Below are positions 24,572-32,000 of a stretch of DNA of 43,176 nucleotides, in pieces. Both the position numbers and the translations under genes were made by a program. Source of the DNA: a virus; IMG/VR virus record IMGVR_UViG_3300048064_000076, positions 1 to 43,176 of that record. The stretch is one strand, 5' to 3'. Each line of letters opens with the position of its first letter. Within the stretch, counting starts at the first letter, position 1. Under the pieces are notes generated by a model, which was not told where the DNA came from, did not search any database, and saw only the letters and a program-made list of their open reading frames with translations.

Positions 24572-26407
24572 TTAGTGTATCTCTGCATAAGTGTTGCCAA
24601 ATTGCACATCTGTGCCTAATGGTACGTTCAAACTTAGCTCTTTATTAAGTTGAGATACTGCCTTTTCCATCTTATCTTTTACAACTGTTTCTCCTCCTTC
24701 TTCTACCAAGGCGATAACCTCATCGTGAAATTGTCCAATAGTCTTAATACCTTGCTTCCTACAGGCAGCTACCCAACTATCAAAGCAGAAAACACCAGTG
24801 CCTTGGTTTAGAGTAGAGAACCTGTCCTTTTCATTACGGAGGCTATACCAGAAGTTAGATACTGGGTTCCATAGCCAGAAACCATCTAGGCATTCCTTGA
24901 CCTTAGCACTCTCTGCAACCTTCTGTACTGACCAGTTACGTGACCAGAAGGCATCTTTGAGTGACCTAGCCTCACGTAAACTCATACCCGTCTCACGGGC
25001 CAGCTTATCGGCCCCTATGCCATATGTAGCACTGTAGTTCACTACCTTGTAGTTCTTACGCAGGGCTTTTAGACTACGCTCGCCTGAGTTATGTTTGTCG
25101 ATGTCATCTTGTGTGATAACACCAGCGTGTTTAGCTAAGTCTAAGTGTGGATCAAAGCCATCTCTACTCATTTCAGCTACATAGTCGGGGTCTAGTGGTT
25201 TCATGTAGTGACGCTTGGTTGTATCCTCTAGGCTAGTCATGTCAGCCCCGCATAAAGTGTACCCATCAGGTGCAGTCAGACACCCACGGATCTCAGCACC
25301 ATACGGCTTTTCCACTGAGGGTAGATTGACTAACGGTCTTGCATGACGGAAGCGCAGTGTGTTGGTAAATCCTGCGATTGTTGCTTGCACGTATCCATCA
25401 CGCTCTGCATCAACCATGCCTTTAAGAACAGAAATACGATGGCTGAGAACAGAAAGCCCGTCAAGAAGGTGTATAGCTTTGTCATAAGGTGCCAATCGTA
25501 AGACTGAGGGGCATAGTTCTGCATCCTTGCGGATTTGCGGAATACTTCTTTCATTCTTGCCATCCTTGTCCTTAACATATTTGTGAGTAGCTGGCTCCCA
25601 CCCTAATTTATACAGCCAGGATTTTACCTGATCAGGAGAGTTGGGGTTAGCTCTCTCAACCTTATGCAGCACTTGCATCTTTGTTGTAGTTACTGGAACT
25701 TTATATTGCCTACAAAGAGTCACCCAATTCTCACCAGCTACAGATAGCTCCCCATTCTTCTTTTCCATTGCTAGGGGTCTGTTTGCCATCTTGTACCTTT
25801 TTACTTCTGGCATAGCATCAGCTAACTGCTCAATCTTCTCAGCCTTCAGAGTCTCCCATACCTCTAAGTGTGTACGAGCTTTAGTCACGTCCAATTTCCA
25901 CTGAAGGGCCTCTTGCTCCGCTGCACACTCCATCTTAAAGGTTAAGTAGTCTATAAGACGAGCCTTGTTGTACTCATCATCATACAGCTTGTTTAGTTTC
26001 TTATCTAAAGTCTTCCACAACCTTGAGTTGATCTTAACATCCTCTTCACAACGGTGAGCGTACTGTTGTGGTGTTAGGCTTTGCCAGTCAGTAATCTTAG
26101 GCTTAGGTATCCCGTAGTCTTCGCCATAGCTCTCTAGTCCGTGCTTGCCACGGTTGTGATCTACATACCAAGCTACAGCTAGGGTATCTATGAGACGAGC
26201 CTTAACTTTTATATCTAACACTTTTTCCACTGCGGGGATGTCAAACCTGACAATACTATGTCCTATAAGTGTATCAACCTTAAAGACCTCACGCATCTCA
26301 TCATAGTCGTGTGTTGAGTTTACTGTCTTACCTAAGTCATCTGACCAAGACACTACGTGGATCTTTGTGCTGTTGAAGCCATCTGTTTCTATATCAAATA
26401 TTCTCAT
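24572..26407 (-). CDS. family A DNA polymerase with 3'-5' exonuclease domain
   Basis: 611 residues. The N-terminal exonuclease shows FDIETDG (Asp5, Glu7), IGHSIVRFDIPAVE and CEEDVKINSRL. The polymerase part has motif A at CGADMTSLED (Asp389), the O-helix at RKNYKVVNYSATYGIG (Tyr458 where E. coli Pol I has Phe762), and motif C at QFHDEVIA (His561-Asp562-Glu563). It is T7-like and somewhat shorter than the 704-residue T7 enzyme. It copies the genome with the primase-helicase. It overlaps the PP-loop gene through TAATG. Tyr at the O-helix is the T7-like state. Confidence 0.93.
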   Translation of the reverse strand: MRIFDIETDGFNSTKIHVVSWSDDLGKTVNSTHDYDEMREVFKVDTLIGHSIVRFDIPAVEKVLDIKVKARLIDTLAVAWYVDHNRGKHGLESYGEDYGIPKPKITDWQSLTPQQYAHRCEEDVKINSRLWKTLDKKLNKLYDDEYNKARLIDYLTFKMECAAEQEALQWKLDVTKARTHLEVWETLKAEKIEQLADAMPEVKRYKMANRPLAMEKKNGELSVAGENWVTLCRQYKVPVTTTKMQVLHKVERANPNSPDQVKSWLYKLGWEPATHKYVKDKDGKNERSIPQIRKDAELCPSVLRLAPYDKAIHLLDGLSVLSHRISVLKGMVDAERDGYVQATIAGFTNTLRFRHARPLVNLPSVEKPYGAEIRGCLTAPDGYTLCGADMTSLEDTTKRHYMKPLDPDYVAEMSRDGFDPHLDLAKHAGVITQDDIDKHNSGERSLKALRKNYKVVNYSATYGIGADKLARETGMSLREARSLKDAFWSRNWSVQKVAESAKVKECLDGFWLWNPVSNFWYSLRNEKDRFSTLNQGTGVFCFDSWVAACRKQGIKTIGQFHDEVIALVEEGGETVVKDKMEKAVSQLNKELSLNVPLGTDVQFGNTYAEIH

Positions 26408-27189
26408 TATATTCCTCTCATTAATTCTGGTGTCTCAAGCATCATATCTAGCTGCGGATGATCTAACTCCTCAAACTCTATATCACAGAAGTTACCACAG
26501 TCAGGCATGACTATTTTTTGTTTGTGTCCCTTTTGAGGGTCAAGCTCATCTAAGAAAATCCCTCTTAAACAAGAGTTGCCTACCTCCCTTTCAACCTTTG
26601 CCATCCTATCGAAGTGTTCGGGAAAGTCCACTCTGATCTTATTCCAGTATCCTGCGCCACCTTTAACACAACCAATGCAGTTATTATTCTTGTAGCCTAA
26701 CTTATACATGGTTGGAACTTCTATATTAGCCTCCTGTAAGAAGTACAGACACTCAGGTTTAGTCATCCTCTTTTCTATCAGGGGGAAGAAAGGTTTAGCA
26801 TCTGGATACTGTTCCTTGAAGCGTATGGCTCTGTTGACCTCCTTCTTGCTGTACTCAAAGCCAAAGATTTGACCTCTGTAGTCAAGCTCCTTCTCTAACC
26901 TCTGACGAACACGCTTCTTTAGTACAAGAGTACACCTAGCCCCAGCTGGACCATTAACATACTTATCTTTACTTATGACATCAAACTGATCTTTGTACTT
27001 TTCTGGCGCACGTTCAGTAACTATTTCACAACCATACCACTCTTCACATTGCTCTTTAAACCTAGCGTTGTCACTATGCGCAGAATCAATGCCAAAATAG
27101 ATAGGCTTAACCTCATCACCAAATTCTTGGATAGCAAGCTTAGTTGCGACTGCACTTGTAACACCTGCACTCCACCAAGATATTATCAT
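26407..27189 (-). CDS. PP-loop ATP pyrophosphatase / PAPS-reductase-like protein
   Basis: 260 residues. ISWWSAGVTSAVATKLAI near the N-terminus is a variant PP-loop (SGGxxS type) that adenylates a substrate. GPAGARCTLVLKKRVRQRL, NNNCIGCVKGGAGYWNKI and a C-terminal CGNFC supply conserved-looking cysteines that could hold zinc or an iron-sulfur cluster. It resembles phage proteins called phosphoadenosine phosphosulfate reductase-like, but real PAPS reduction is not implied. It lies between primase-helicase and polymerase, joined to both by TAATG overlaps, so base, nucleotide or tRNA modification is possible (inference). Confidence 0.65.
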   Translation of the reverse strand: MIISWWSAGVTSAVATKLAIQEFGDEVKPIYFGIDSAHSDNARFKEQCEEWYGCEIVTERAPEKYKDQFDVISKDKYVNGPAGARCTLVLKKRVRQRLEKELDYRGQIFGFEYSKKEVNRAIRFKEQYPDAKPFFPLIEKRMTKPECLYFLQEANIEVPTMYKLGYKNNNCIGCVKGGAGYWNKIRVDFPEHFDRMAKVEREVGNSCLRGIFLDELDPQKGHKQKIVMPDCGNFCDIEFEELDHPQLDMMLETPELMRGI

Positions 27190-28763
27190 TAAAGTACCTC
27201 TCTTAACATAAACGTATCAGTGCTGAATCTCAGCTTACCGGCCTTGCCTTCGATGGAACAGGGTCGGTTTTTTTGTACCGTAATTGTTGTAGTGTTCCTC
27301 TCTTCTAGTGTGTCAGCTTCCTTGTCCCGCTCTAAGTCCAAAACTACAGAAGCCCTCTGACCAATCATCTTGCAATACTTAGGATCTCCGTACTCATTGG
27401 TGTGAGCAATAGTTACAATACCTACGTTAAGGTCTGCTGCAAGTTTAGATAATCTAACCGATAAGTCAGCAAGCTGTTGTTCCTTACTCTCCTCTGAATG
27501 TCCAGTAACTACATCCTGTATCGGCTCAAAGAATATGAACTTACACCCGCAAGCCTGACTAAAGAAACGTATCTGGTCACATAAGTCATCAGCGCCTTGG
27601 TTCTCCTCAAGGTAGAACTGATATAGTAACTCATCCTTAGTTAGGGTCTCAATAGCTTTGATAACCTCTTCCTCTGAGTCAGCTTCTTCAATAAGATCCC
27701 TACGTGTAAGGTTGTCCTTGGCTTCATAAGACACAAGCCCAAGCAAAGAACGTAACTTAGTTTCTTCTAGGTGCCACGTAGCAATAGGAACCTTACGCTT
27801 AAGCATGTTGTACTCTAAGTATCGCATCACCTCTGTCTTACCTATACCTGTAGGTGCCTTGATAACTGTGAAGTGACCTTGCATAAGACCTAAGATCTTC
27901 TCATCTAGGGCCTCAATACCTGTAGGCACGTACTGGTGTTCTGGCGTATCCCGATACAAGTTAAGGAACTGCTCAGTAGTATTGAAGATATTGTCAGGTA
28001 CATACTTAGAAGAGTTGAACCAAGCGTTCTTAAACTCAGATGCTGCACCAGCAGTCAAGAAGTCATTGGCGTCCTTATATTTATTGTGAGAAACACGGTA
28101 CACTTTGTTAGGAAACATCTTAGAGATTTTTGCAGCAATACCGTTGCCAGCCTCATCATTGTCTACAGATAAGATAATCTTCTGAAAGCTATCTAGGTAA
28201 GGCTTACACTTCTCCCAAAGTGCCTTGGAAGGGGTAGCTGATGGTAGTGAGACTACAGGATTAAGATAGGTGTCCCTAGAGCTTAACATCTGGTAAGCAG
28301 ACATAGCATCTACCTCACCCTCTGTTATCGTTAAGATGTTAGAACAACCAGCAGTGAAGAAGTTCATACCGAATAACTCATCAGTCTTGAACCCCTTGCT
28401 TGCATAGAAATCCTTCTCCTTAAGATTCCTGGTTTTTATTCCCCCGCTGGGGTACACATAGTTCTGAGTACCGTTAGGGTATGTGAGGACATCGTACTGC
28501 TCCATAGTACGTTCTGATATACCTCGCATAGCTGTATAACTACCACCATCCTGAGCCTCTCTTAAGCTCTCTGAAGTCGTATTTCCACTGACGGGGTACT
28601 TGTCTTTAACCCAATCAAAGGTTGCCTTCCTAGAAGGATAACTACTCCCACAAGAGAAGCATTTACCAAAGCCTCTAGTGTTATAGTTAAAAGCATCTGA
28701 TGAACCACAGTCCACATAGGGACACGGTTGATCTCTCACATTATCATGTACATCTGTATTCAT
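27189..28763 (-). CDS. T7 gp4-like primase-helicase
   Basis: 524 residues. Zinc site Cys14, Cys19, Cys35, Cys38 (PCPYVDCGSS, GKCFSCG) recognises the priming sequence. TOPRIM residues are in ITEGEVDAMSAY and ILSVDNDEAGNG. The helicase half has Walker A APTGIGKTEV and Walker-B-like KFIFFEPIQD. It unwinds the fork and makes primers for the polymerase. It is the first gene of the replication block and is preceded by the promoter-like element at 28821-28840. Confidence 0.92.
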   Translation of the reverse strand: MNTDVHDNVRDQPCPYVDCGSSDAFNYNTRGFGKCFSCGSSYPSRKATFDWVKDKYPVSGNTTSESLREAQDGGSYTAMRGISERTMEQYDVLTYPNGTQNYVYPSGGIKTRNLKEKDFYASKGFKTDELFGMNFFTAGCSNILTITEGEVDAMSAYQMLSSRDTYLNPVVSLPSATPSKALWEKCKPYLDSFQKIILSVDNDEAGNGIAAKISKMFPNKVYRVSHNKYKDANDFLTAGAASEFKNAWFNSSKYVPDNIFNTTEQFLNLYRDTPEHQYVPTGIEALDEKILGLMQGHFTVIKAPTGIGKTEVMRYLEYNMLKRKVPIATWHLEETKLRSLLGLVSYEAKDNLTRRDLIEEADSEEEVIKAIETLTKDELLYQFYLEENQGADDLCDQIRFFSQACGCKFIFFEPIQDVVTGHSEESKEQQLADLSVRLSKLAADLNVGIVTIAHTNEYGDPKYCKMIGQRASVVLDLERDKEADTLEERNTTTITVQKNRPCSIEGKAGKLRFSTDTFMLREVL

Positions 28764-28820
28764 ACTAACTCCTTATTATTACTACCATACCTACAACAAT
28801 CGGCCTTAACGAAAGGGGGA

Positions 28821-28840
28821 CATAATACTATAGGCACCTA
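28821..28840 (-). promoter_or_regulatory. phage promoter-like element upstream of primase-helicase (copy B)
   Basis: Minus strand TAGGTGCCTATAGTATTATG: TAGGTGCC, five bases, then TATTAT (28827-28822). It lies in the 108-base gap between the sigma-like gene and the primase-helicase, about 60 bases before the start codon. The layout is the same as copies at 24511-24530 and 35916-35935. Confidence 0.6.
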
Positions 28841-28871
28841 CATTTCCTTTTTATCAGTTGTAGAATTACAT

Positions 28872-29465
28872 TTAGGTTACCTGTTGCAATTTAGTCACAA
28901 TGGACCTTAGCTTAGAGAAGATCTTAGTTTCTCTGAGTACAATAGCTGGCTGACTAATACCAAAGAAGTCTCCCATATCTACTTGGGTCATACTCTCAAC
29001 AAACTTCATATGTAACAACAACCTCTCATCTTCATCTAGCTGCAACTCTATCTGCGTATTCAGCTTATTATAGAAGTCCGTTTCCTCGTAGTTTTCCTCG
29101 ACTGTCTCGTTAAATAAAGACGCTGTATCAAAGGGTATAATCTCAGAGCTAAGGATGTTTCTTAGGTAATTAATACCGTCCTCGCTCCAAGTGTGATCTC
29201 CAAACTCCTCTGTGTCTATATCCCTACTGAGCCTACGTGACACATCAGAGGCAGGGATAGCGACTGGAAAAACATCTAGGTTAAGGTAGTCGTGCATCCT
29301 ACGATTAGCCTCACGATATAATTTCGCTGGATGGGGTTTGGGGTCTTCAGCTAGGATCTCGTAGCATTGTAATACACCCTCACCTACAAGGTCGTCATAG
29401 TGGTTAGGGTTTTTATATCTACGGGCTAGGCCCTCACACATCATCATAATTGTTTCTGGTTTCAT
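28872..29465 (-). CDS. sigma-70-family RNA polymerase sigma-like factor
   Basis: 197 residues. The N-terminal part (GLARRYKNPNHYDDLVGEG, then VLQCYEIL) resembles sigma region 2.1-2.2, the part binding the RNA polymerase clamp; ANRRMHDYLNLDVFPVAIPA follows. The C-terminal part (LDEDERLLLHMKFVESMTQ, VDMGDFFGISQPAIVLRE) reads as region 4 with its helix-turn-helix for the -35 or upstream element. The phage has no RNA polymerase gene, so the factor would redirect the host enzyme. It stands just before promoter-like copy B. An activator built from sigma parts is the alternative. Confidence 0.7.
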   Translation of the reverse strand: MKPETIMMMCEGLARRYKNPNHYDDLVGEGVLQCYEILAEDPKPHPAKLYREANRRMHDYLNLDVFPVAIPASDVSRRLSRDIDTEEFGDHTWSEDGINYLRNILSSEIIPFDTASLFNETVEENYEETDFYNKLNTQIELQLDEDERLLLHMKFVESMTQVDMGDFFGISQPAIVLRETKIFSKLRSIVTKLQQVT

Positions 29466-29671
29466 TCTGGTTTCTTTCTTGGTTTTATAGAAGTTGATAT
29501 AACCTCAGTCTTTAGGCATTGACCTATAGCATCCCTATCAATGGCATATACAGGCTCGTAATAGGCTGGTAGAGCGTCTCCACAGGCCTTATAACTAGGG
29601 AAGATGACCTTAGCTTGTAGGTAGTCACCATTTAGTGTGTAACTCAACACAAGGACAGTATAGAACAACAT
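29462..29671 (-). CDS. small protein with hydrophobic N-terminus
   Basis: 69 residues from ATG 29671, chosen because AGAGGA lies five bases upstream; an ATG at 29695 falls inside the previous gene and lacks a site. The N-terminus LFYTVLVLSYTLNGDYLQAK may be a signal or anchor. Two cysteines (YKACGDALP and IGQCLKTEV) could form a disulfide if exported. Basic end KPRKKPE. It overlaps the microprotein before it (TAATG) and sigma after it (ATGA). Confidence 0.55.
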   Translation of the reverse strand: MLFYTVLVLSYTLNGDYLQAKVIFPSYKACGDALPAYYEPVYAIDRDAIGQCLKTEVISTSIKPRKKPE

Positions 29672-29826
29672 TATTCCTCTTTCACTCCTATGCATGGTAG
29701 TAAGATAGACAGCTTACAATACTTTGGATAGTCATCATACGTCATAGCTATCAGTATTGGTGGTGCAGCAATTAGTAATGCTACAATAGCTGATGCCTTT
29801 ATTGCACCGTTAATGTTACCTCTCAT
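29671..29826 (-). CDS. 51-residue single-TM microprotein
   Basis: A short frame ATG 29826 to TAA 29671, starting in a TGATG overlap with the thyX stop and ending in a TAATG overlap with the next gene. It starts MRGNINGAIKASAIVALLIA and has one clear membrane segment (IVALLIAAPPILIAM). A Cys-containing tail follows (YCKLSILLPCIGVKEE). Being coupled at both ends supports it as real. Confidence 0.6.
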   Translation of the reverse strand: MRGNINGAIKASAIVALLIAAPPILIAMTYDDYPKYCKLSILLPCIGVKEE

Positions 29827-30491
29827 CAGTCACTCTCCCTTAATGCTTTCCACGACACAGGAAACAGGTCAATCATGCTACGATCAATTTCCCACGCTAC
29901 CTCTGCTGTCTCAGCTTGTGTGTCAGGCTTACAGCGCAGCTTACACATGTCAGCAAAGGCATCCAAGCTACCTGACCAATACCATTCAGTCATCATAGAC
30001 TGTGGCAGTACCATACGTGCTTGCTCTGGGCATACACCCGCTTTAAGTAAACCGTAGTATGCATCCCTACAAGCATACATAGCTCTACCTACGGGCACAC
30101 TGCCTCTGACTTCTACAATACCCTCACTACCTTGTTTTTTATCTTTACTACGTCCACGCCATTCATCAGGCACATAGAACTCAGGCTCACTATCCACATA
30201 CCTACGACTAATCTCATTCCAACGTAGGAACTTATGCTTGACTAGCTGTCTAGCTACAAAGACTGGAGCCTTGATATGGAAACTAGCAAAGCAATGACCG
30301 AATGGGCTGATGTGCTTGTGCTTGGCTAAGTAACGTATAAGCTTTGAATCCTTGTCTTTCAACTTAGGTGGACCCCACACGTCACTTGTATCCATCTCAC
30401 TCTTCTTACCAAAGCTTACCCGTGCTGCATTAGCTACAGATAAGTCAGATCCCATATGATCTACATATGTTACTTTAATCAAGTTTGACAT
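29826..30491 (-). CDS. thyX: flavin-dependent thymidylate synthase ThyX
   Basis: 221 residues from ATG 30491, with AGAGGAG upstream; a longer reading to 30560 is not needed. It methylates dUMP with FAD, NADPH and methylenetetrahydrofolate. The ThyX motif is present as KHKFLRWNEISRR (85-97), where the usual form is RHRxxSxNExSxR, so two Arg are Lys and the first Ser is Arg. ISPFGHCFASFHIKAPVFVA and PQSMMTEWYWSGS also match the family. Together with RNR and MazG it supplies DNA precursors. Confidence 0.9.
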   Translation of the reverse strand: MSNLIKVTYVDHMGSDLSVANAARVSFGKKSEMDTSDVWGPPKLKDKDSKLIRYLAKHKHISPFGHCFASFHIKAPVFVARQLVKHKFLRWNEISRRYVDSEPEFYVPDEWRGRSKDKKQGSEGIVEVRGSVPVGRAMYACRDAYYGLLKAGVCPEQARMVLPQSMMTEWYWSGSLDAFADMCKLRCKPDTQAETAEVAWEIDRSMIDLFPVSWKALRESD

Positions 30492-30630
30492 ATAAATACT
30501 CCTCTTTATATTCCACTTTATAGTCTTTTCTACTGTAGGGGTTACGACAACAATACACAAAATCTTGAGCGTCTGACTCCAACAAGAACAGAGCTATGAT
30601 AATGTTGTCACTGTTAATTACACAATACAT
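30475..30630 (-). CDS. 51-residue microprotein overlapping the thyX start
   Basis: ATG 30630 to TAA 30475. AAGGAGG lies five bases before the ATG, the best ribosome binding site in this block, which is strong support for translation. It starts MYCVINSDNIIIALFLLESD, contains CC at about residue 27, and ends with an acidic/basic tail overlapping thyX by 17 bases. The thyX ribosome binding site lies inside it, so translation of the two is probably coupled. Function unknown. Confidence 0.65.
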   Translation of the reverse strand: MYCVINSDNIIIALFLLESDAQDFVYCCRNPYSRKDYKVEYKEEYLYVKLD

Positions 30631-30732
30631 TTAAACCTCCTTCTTATGTTTACGCTTCCTGCTTAATATAGGCTTCTTTTTATCTGGGACAACCCTTGTT
30701 TTATATTTAGGTTGCCTAAGATCCTTAGCCAT
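30631..30732 (-). CDS. 33-residue strongly basic microprotein
   Basis: ATG 30732 to TAA 30631. Sequence starts MAKDLRQPKYKTRVVPDKKK and ends KRKHKKEV; about 40 percent Lys or Arg. The stop is directly followed by the next ATG, whose ribosome binding site lies in its last codons. A nucleic-acid-binding role would fit the charge (inference). Very short, so confidence is limited. Confidence 0.5.
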   Translation of the reverse strand: MAKDLRQPKYKTRVVPDKKKPILSRKRKHKKEV

Positions 30733-30749
30733 AGGGTTAGGCTTTCGAT

Positions 30750-30896
30750 TTACCACGGTGGCTCCCCATACTCATCTAGCTCAGGCATCTTGTAGCTTAG
30801 GTCGTAGCGTACAAGCTCATTCTCCTGCTCACACTGATCCTCAGTAGGCAAAAGAATGCCCAGTTCACGTAGCTCCATTTCCATCTCAGGGGTCAT
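30750..30896 (-). CDS. 48-residue acidic microprotein
   Basis: ATG 30896 to TAA 30750, starting five bases after the methyltransferase-like gene. Begins MTPEMEMELRELGILLPTED, ends with LDEYGEPPW; acidic. The dispersed element copy at 30877-30894 covers its first codons. No family recognised. Confidence 0.5.
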   Translation of the reverse strand: MTPEMEMELRELGILLPTEDQCEQENELVRYDLSYKMPELDEYGEPPW

Positions 30897-30901
30897 TGTT
30901 T

Positions 30902-31621
30902 TTATTCTCCGTTGGCTAAGAATACTGCTCTTGCAAAGCCACGGGGTGTAGCACTGCGTATGTTCTTAGTCTTCATAGACCTACCACCTAGCTTGAGGTG
31001 CTGCCTACTATGGCCCTGCTCTGGCTCTACTGGATCAGTCCACGGCATGTTAAAGCCATTGCCTGTCCAGAGGCAAGTCTTCTTGGGGTAAGCATCCTTA
31101 GATGCAATATAGTCAGGCCACAAGGGGTGCTCTGCCTGATCGTCAGGTATGTAATTGCCATACTCATAGGGGTGGAATGAGTGGTCAGGCTTACGCCACT
31201 TGGTAGCTAAGACAGAGACAGGGTTCTCTATCAAATAAGGACAACCTAGATCCTCAAACAATTCACTACACATCACAGCGTAGCTTACTGCTTTGTCTTG
31301 GAACAGTGGATCTTTCTCAGCCTTAGCTTTGAAGTGTGCTGCACCTGACACAGCCATATCTGTGCAAACAGGCCAAGCCATACCAAAGATAACATTCTTA
31401 CCGTTATACTCCATGAATATATCTTGATGCGTCTTAGGATCGTGAAGGTCAGCCTTTACATACTTGATGCTTCCACCACTACCAAACACATCTGTCACTG
31501 TATCATCGTGCTGAATATCATAGGCAATGCAGGAATACCCTGCTTCTGCCCACGGCACTAATGCTTCACCTGTGTAGTCATACAGGCTTATCACATACTT
31601 GTCTACGTTAGTGTTCGGCAT
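30902..31621 (-). CDS. C5-cytosine-methyltransferase-like protein
   Basis: 239 residues from ATG 31621, with GAGGA eight bases upstream. VISLYDYTGEALVPWAEAGY has the SAM-binding motif I layout, WPVCTDMAVSGAAHF stands where the catalytic Pro-Cys motif IV lies, and LIENPVS resembles motif VI (ENV). The C-terminus ATPRGFARAVFLAN matches the closing motifs. It is shorter than usual and shows no clear target-recognition domain. It may protect phage DNA from restriction or act on free nucleotides. It starts within the preceding Zn-ribbon gene. Confidence 0.65.
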   Translation of the reverse strand: MPNTNVDKYVISLYDYTGEALVPWAEAGYSCIAYDIQHDDTVTDVFGSGGSIKYVKADLHDPKTHQDIFMEYNGKNVIFGMAWPVCTDMAVSGAAHFKAKAEKDPLFQDKAVSYAVMCSELFEDLGCPYLIENPVSVLATKWRKPDHSFHPYEYGNYIPDDQAEHPLWPDYIASKDAYPKKTCLWTGNGFNMPWTDPVEPEQGHSRQHLKLGGRSMKTKNIRSATPRGFARAVFLANGE

Positions 31622-31757
31622 GATCAATTTCCTCTTCAATATTTTCATCGGAGGGGGTCTCTAGCTTACAACTAGGGCAACCCCATTCGTCTATGTCGTG
31701 CATGTCATGGATGCTCTCACACTCATGACACGCTTCTTTATTGAGCCTATGTAACAT
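31608..31757 (-). CDS. 49-residue zinc-ribbon microprotein
   Basis: ATG 31757 to TAA 31608, starting in a TGATG overlap with the gene before. Two CxxC knuckles, ACHEC near residue 10 and GCPSC near residue 27, separated by 14 residues with several His and Asp, then an acidic tail. This is a classic small zinc ribbon. It overlaps the methyltransferase-like gene by 14 bases and holds that gene's ribosome binding site. Confidence 0.6.
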   Translation of the reverse strand: MLHRLNKEACHECESIHDMHDIDEWGCPSCKLETPSDENIEEEIDHAEH

Positions 31758-31999
31758 CAGTACATATAATCCTGATGCCACTCCCAATAGTAATCTTCTA
31801 TTAGATCTTGGGCTTTCTTAACTACATGATCAGGTAGGTCAACTAACTCACCATCATCATCATAAGAACTGAAGCTGAATATTGGTTGTTCTTCAATGTT
31901 AAAGTATTTTCCCATCTCGTCTCCTTCTACGGTTGCAACGCCATACTCTAGTGTATCAACGTCAATGTCATAATTATCTACTTCAATAAACATCTGCAT
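31757..31999 (-). CDS. acidic 80-residue protein
   Basis: Very acidic (YDDDGELVDLPDHVVKKAQD near the middle), with a C-terminal aromatic end (YYWEWHQDYMY). GAAGGA lies eight bases upstream of the ATG. Acidic small early phage proteins often mimic DNA or bind host enzymes, but nothing here proves that. It follows the metallopeptidase directly. Confidence 0.5.
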   Translation of the reverse strand: MQMFIEVDNYDIDVDTLEYGVATVEGDEMGKYFNIEEQPIFSFSSYDDDGELVDLPDHVVKKAQDLIEDYYWEWHQDYMY

Positions 32000-32000
32000 A

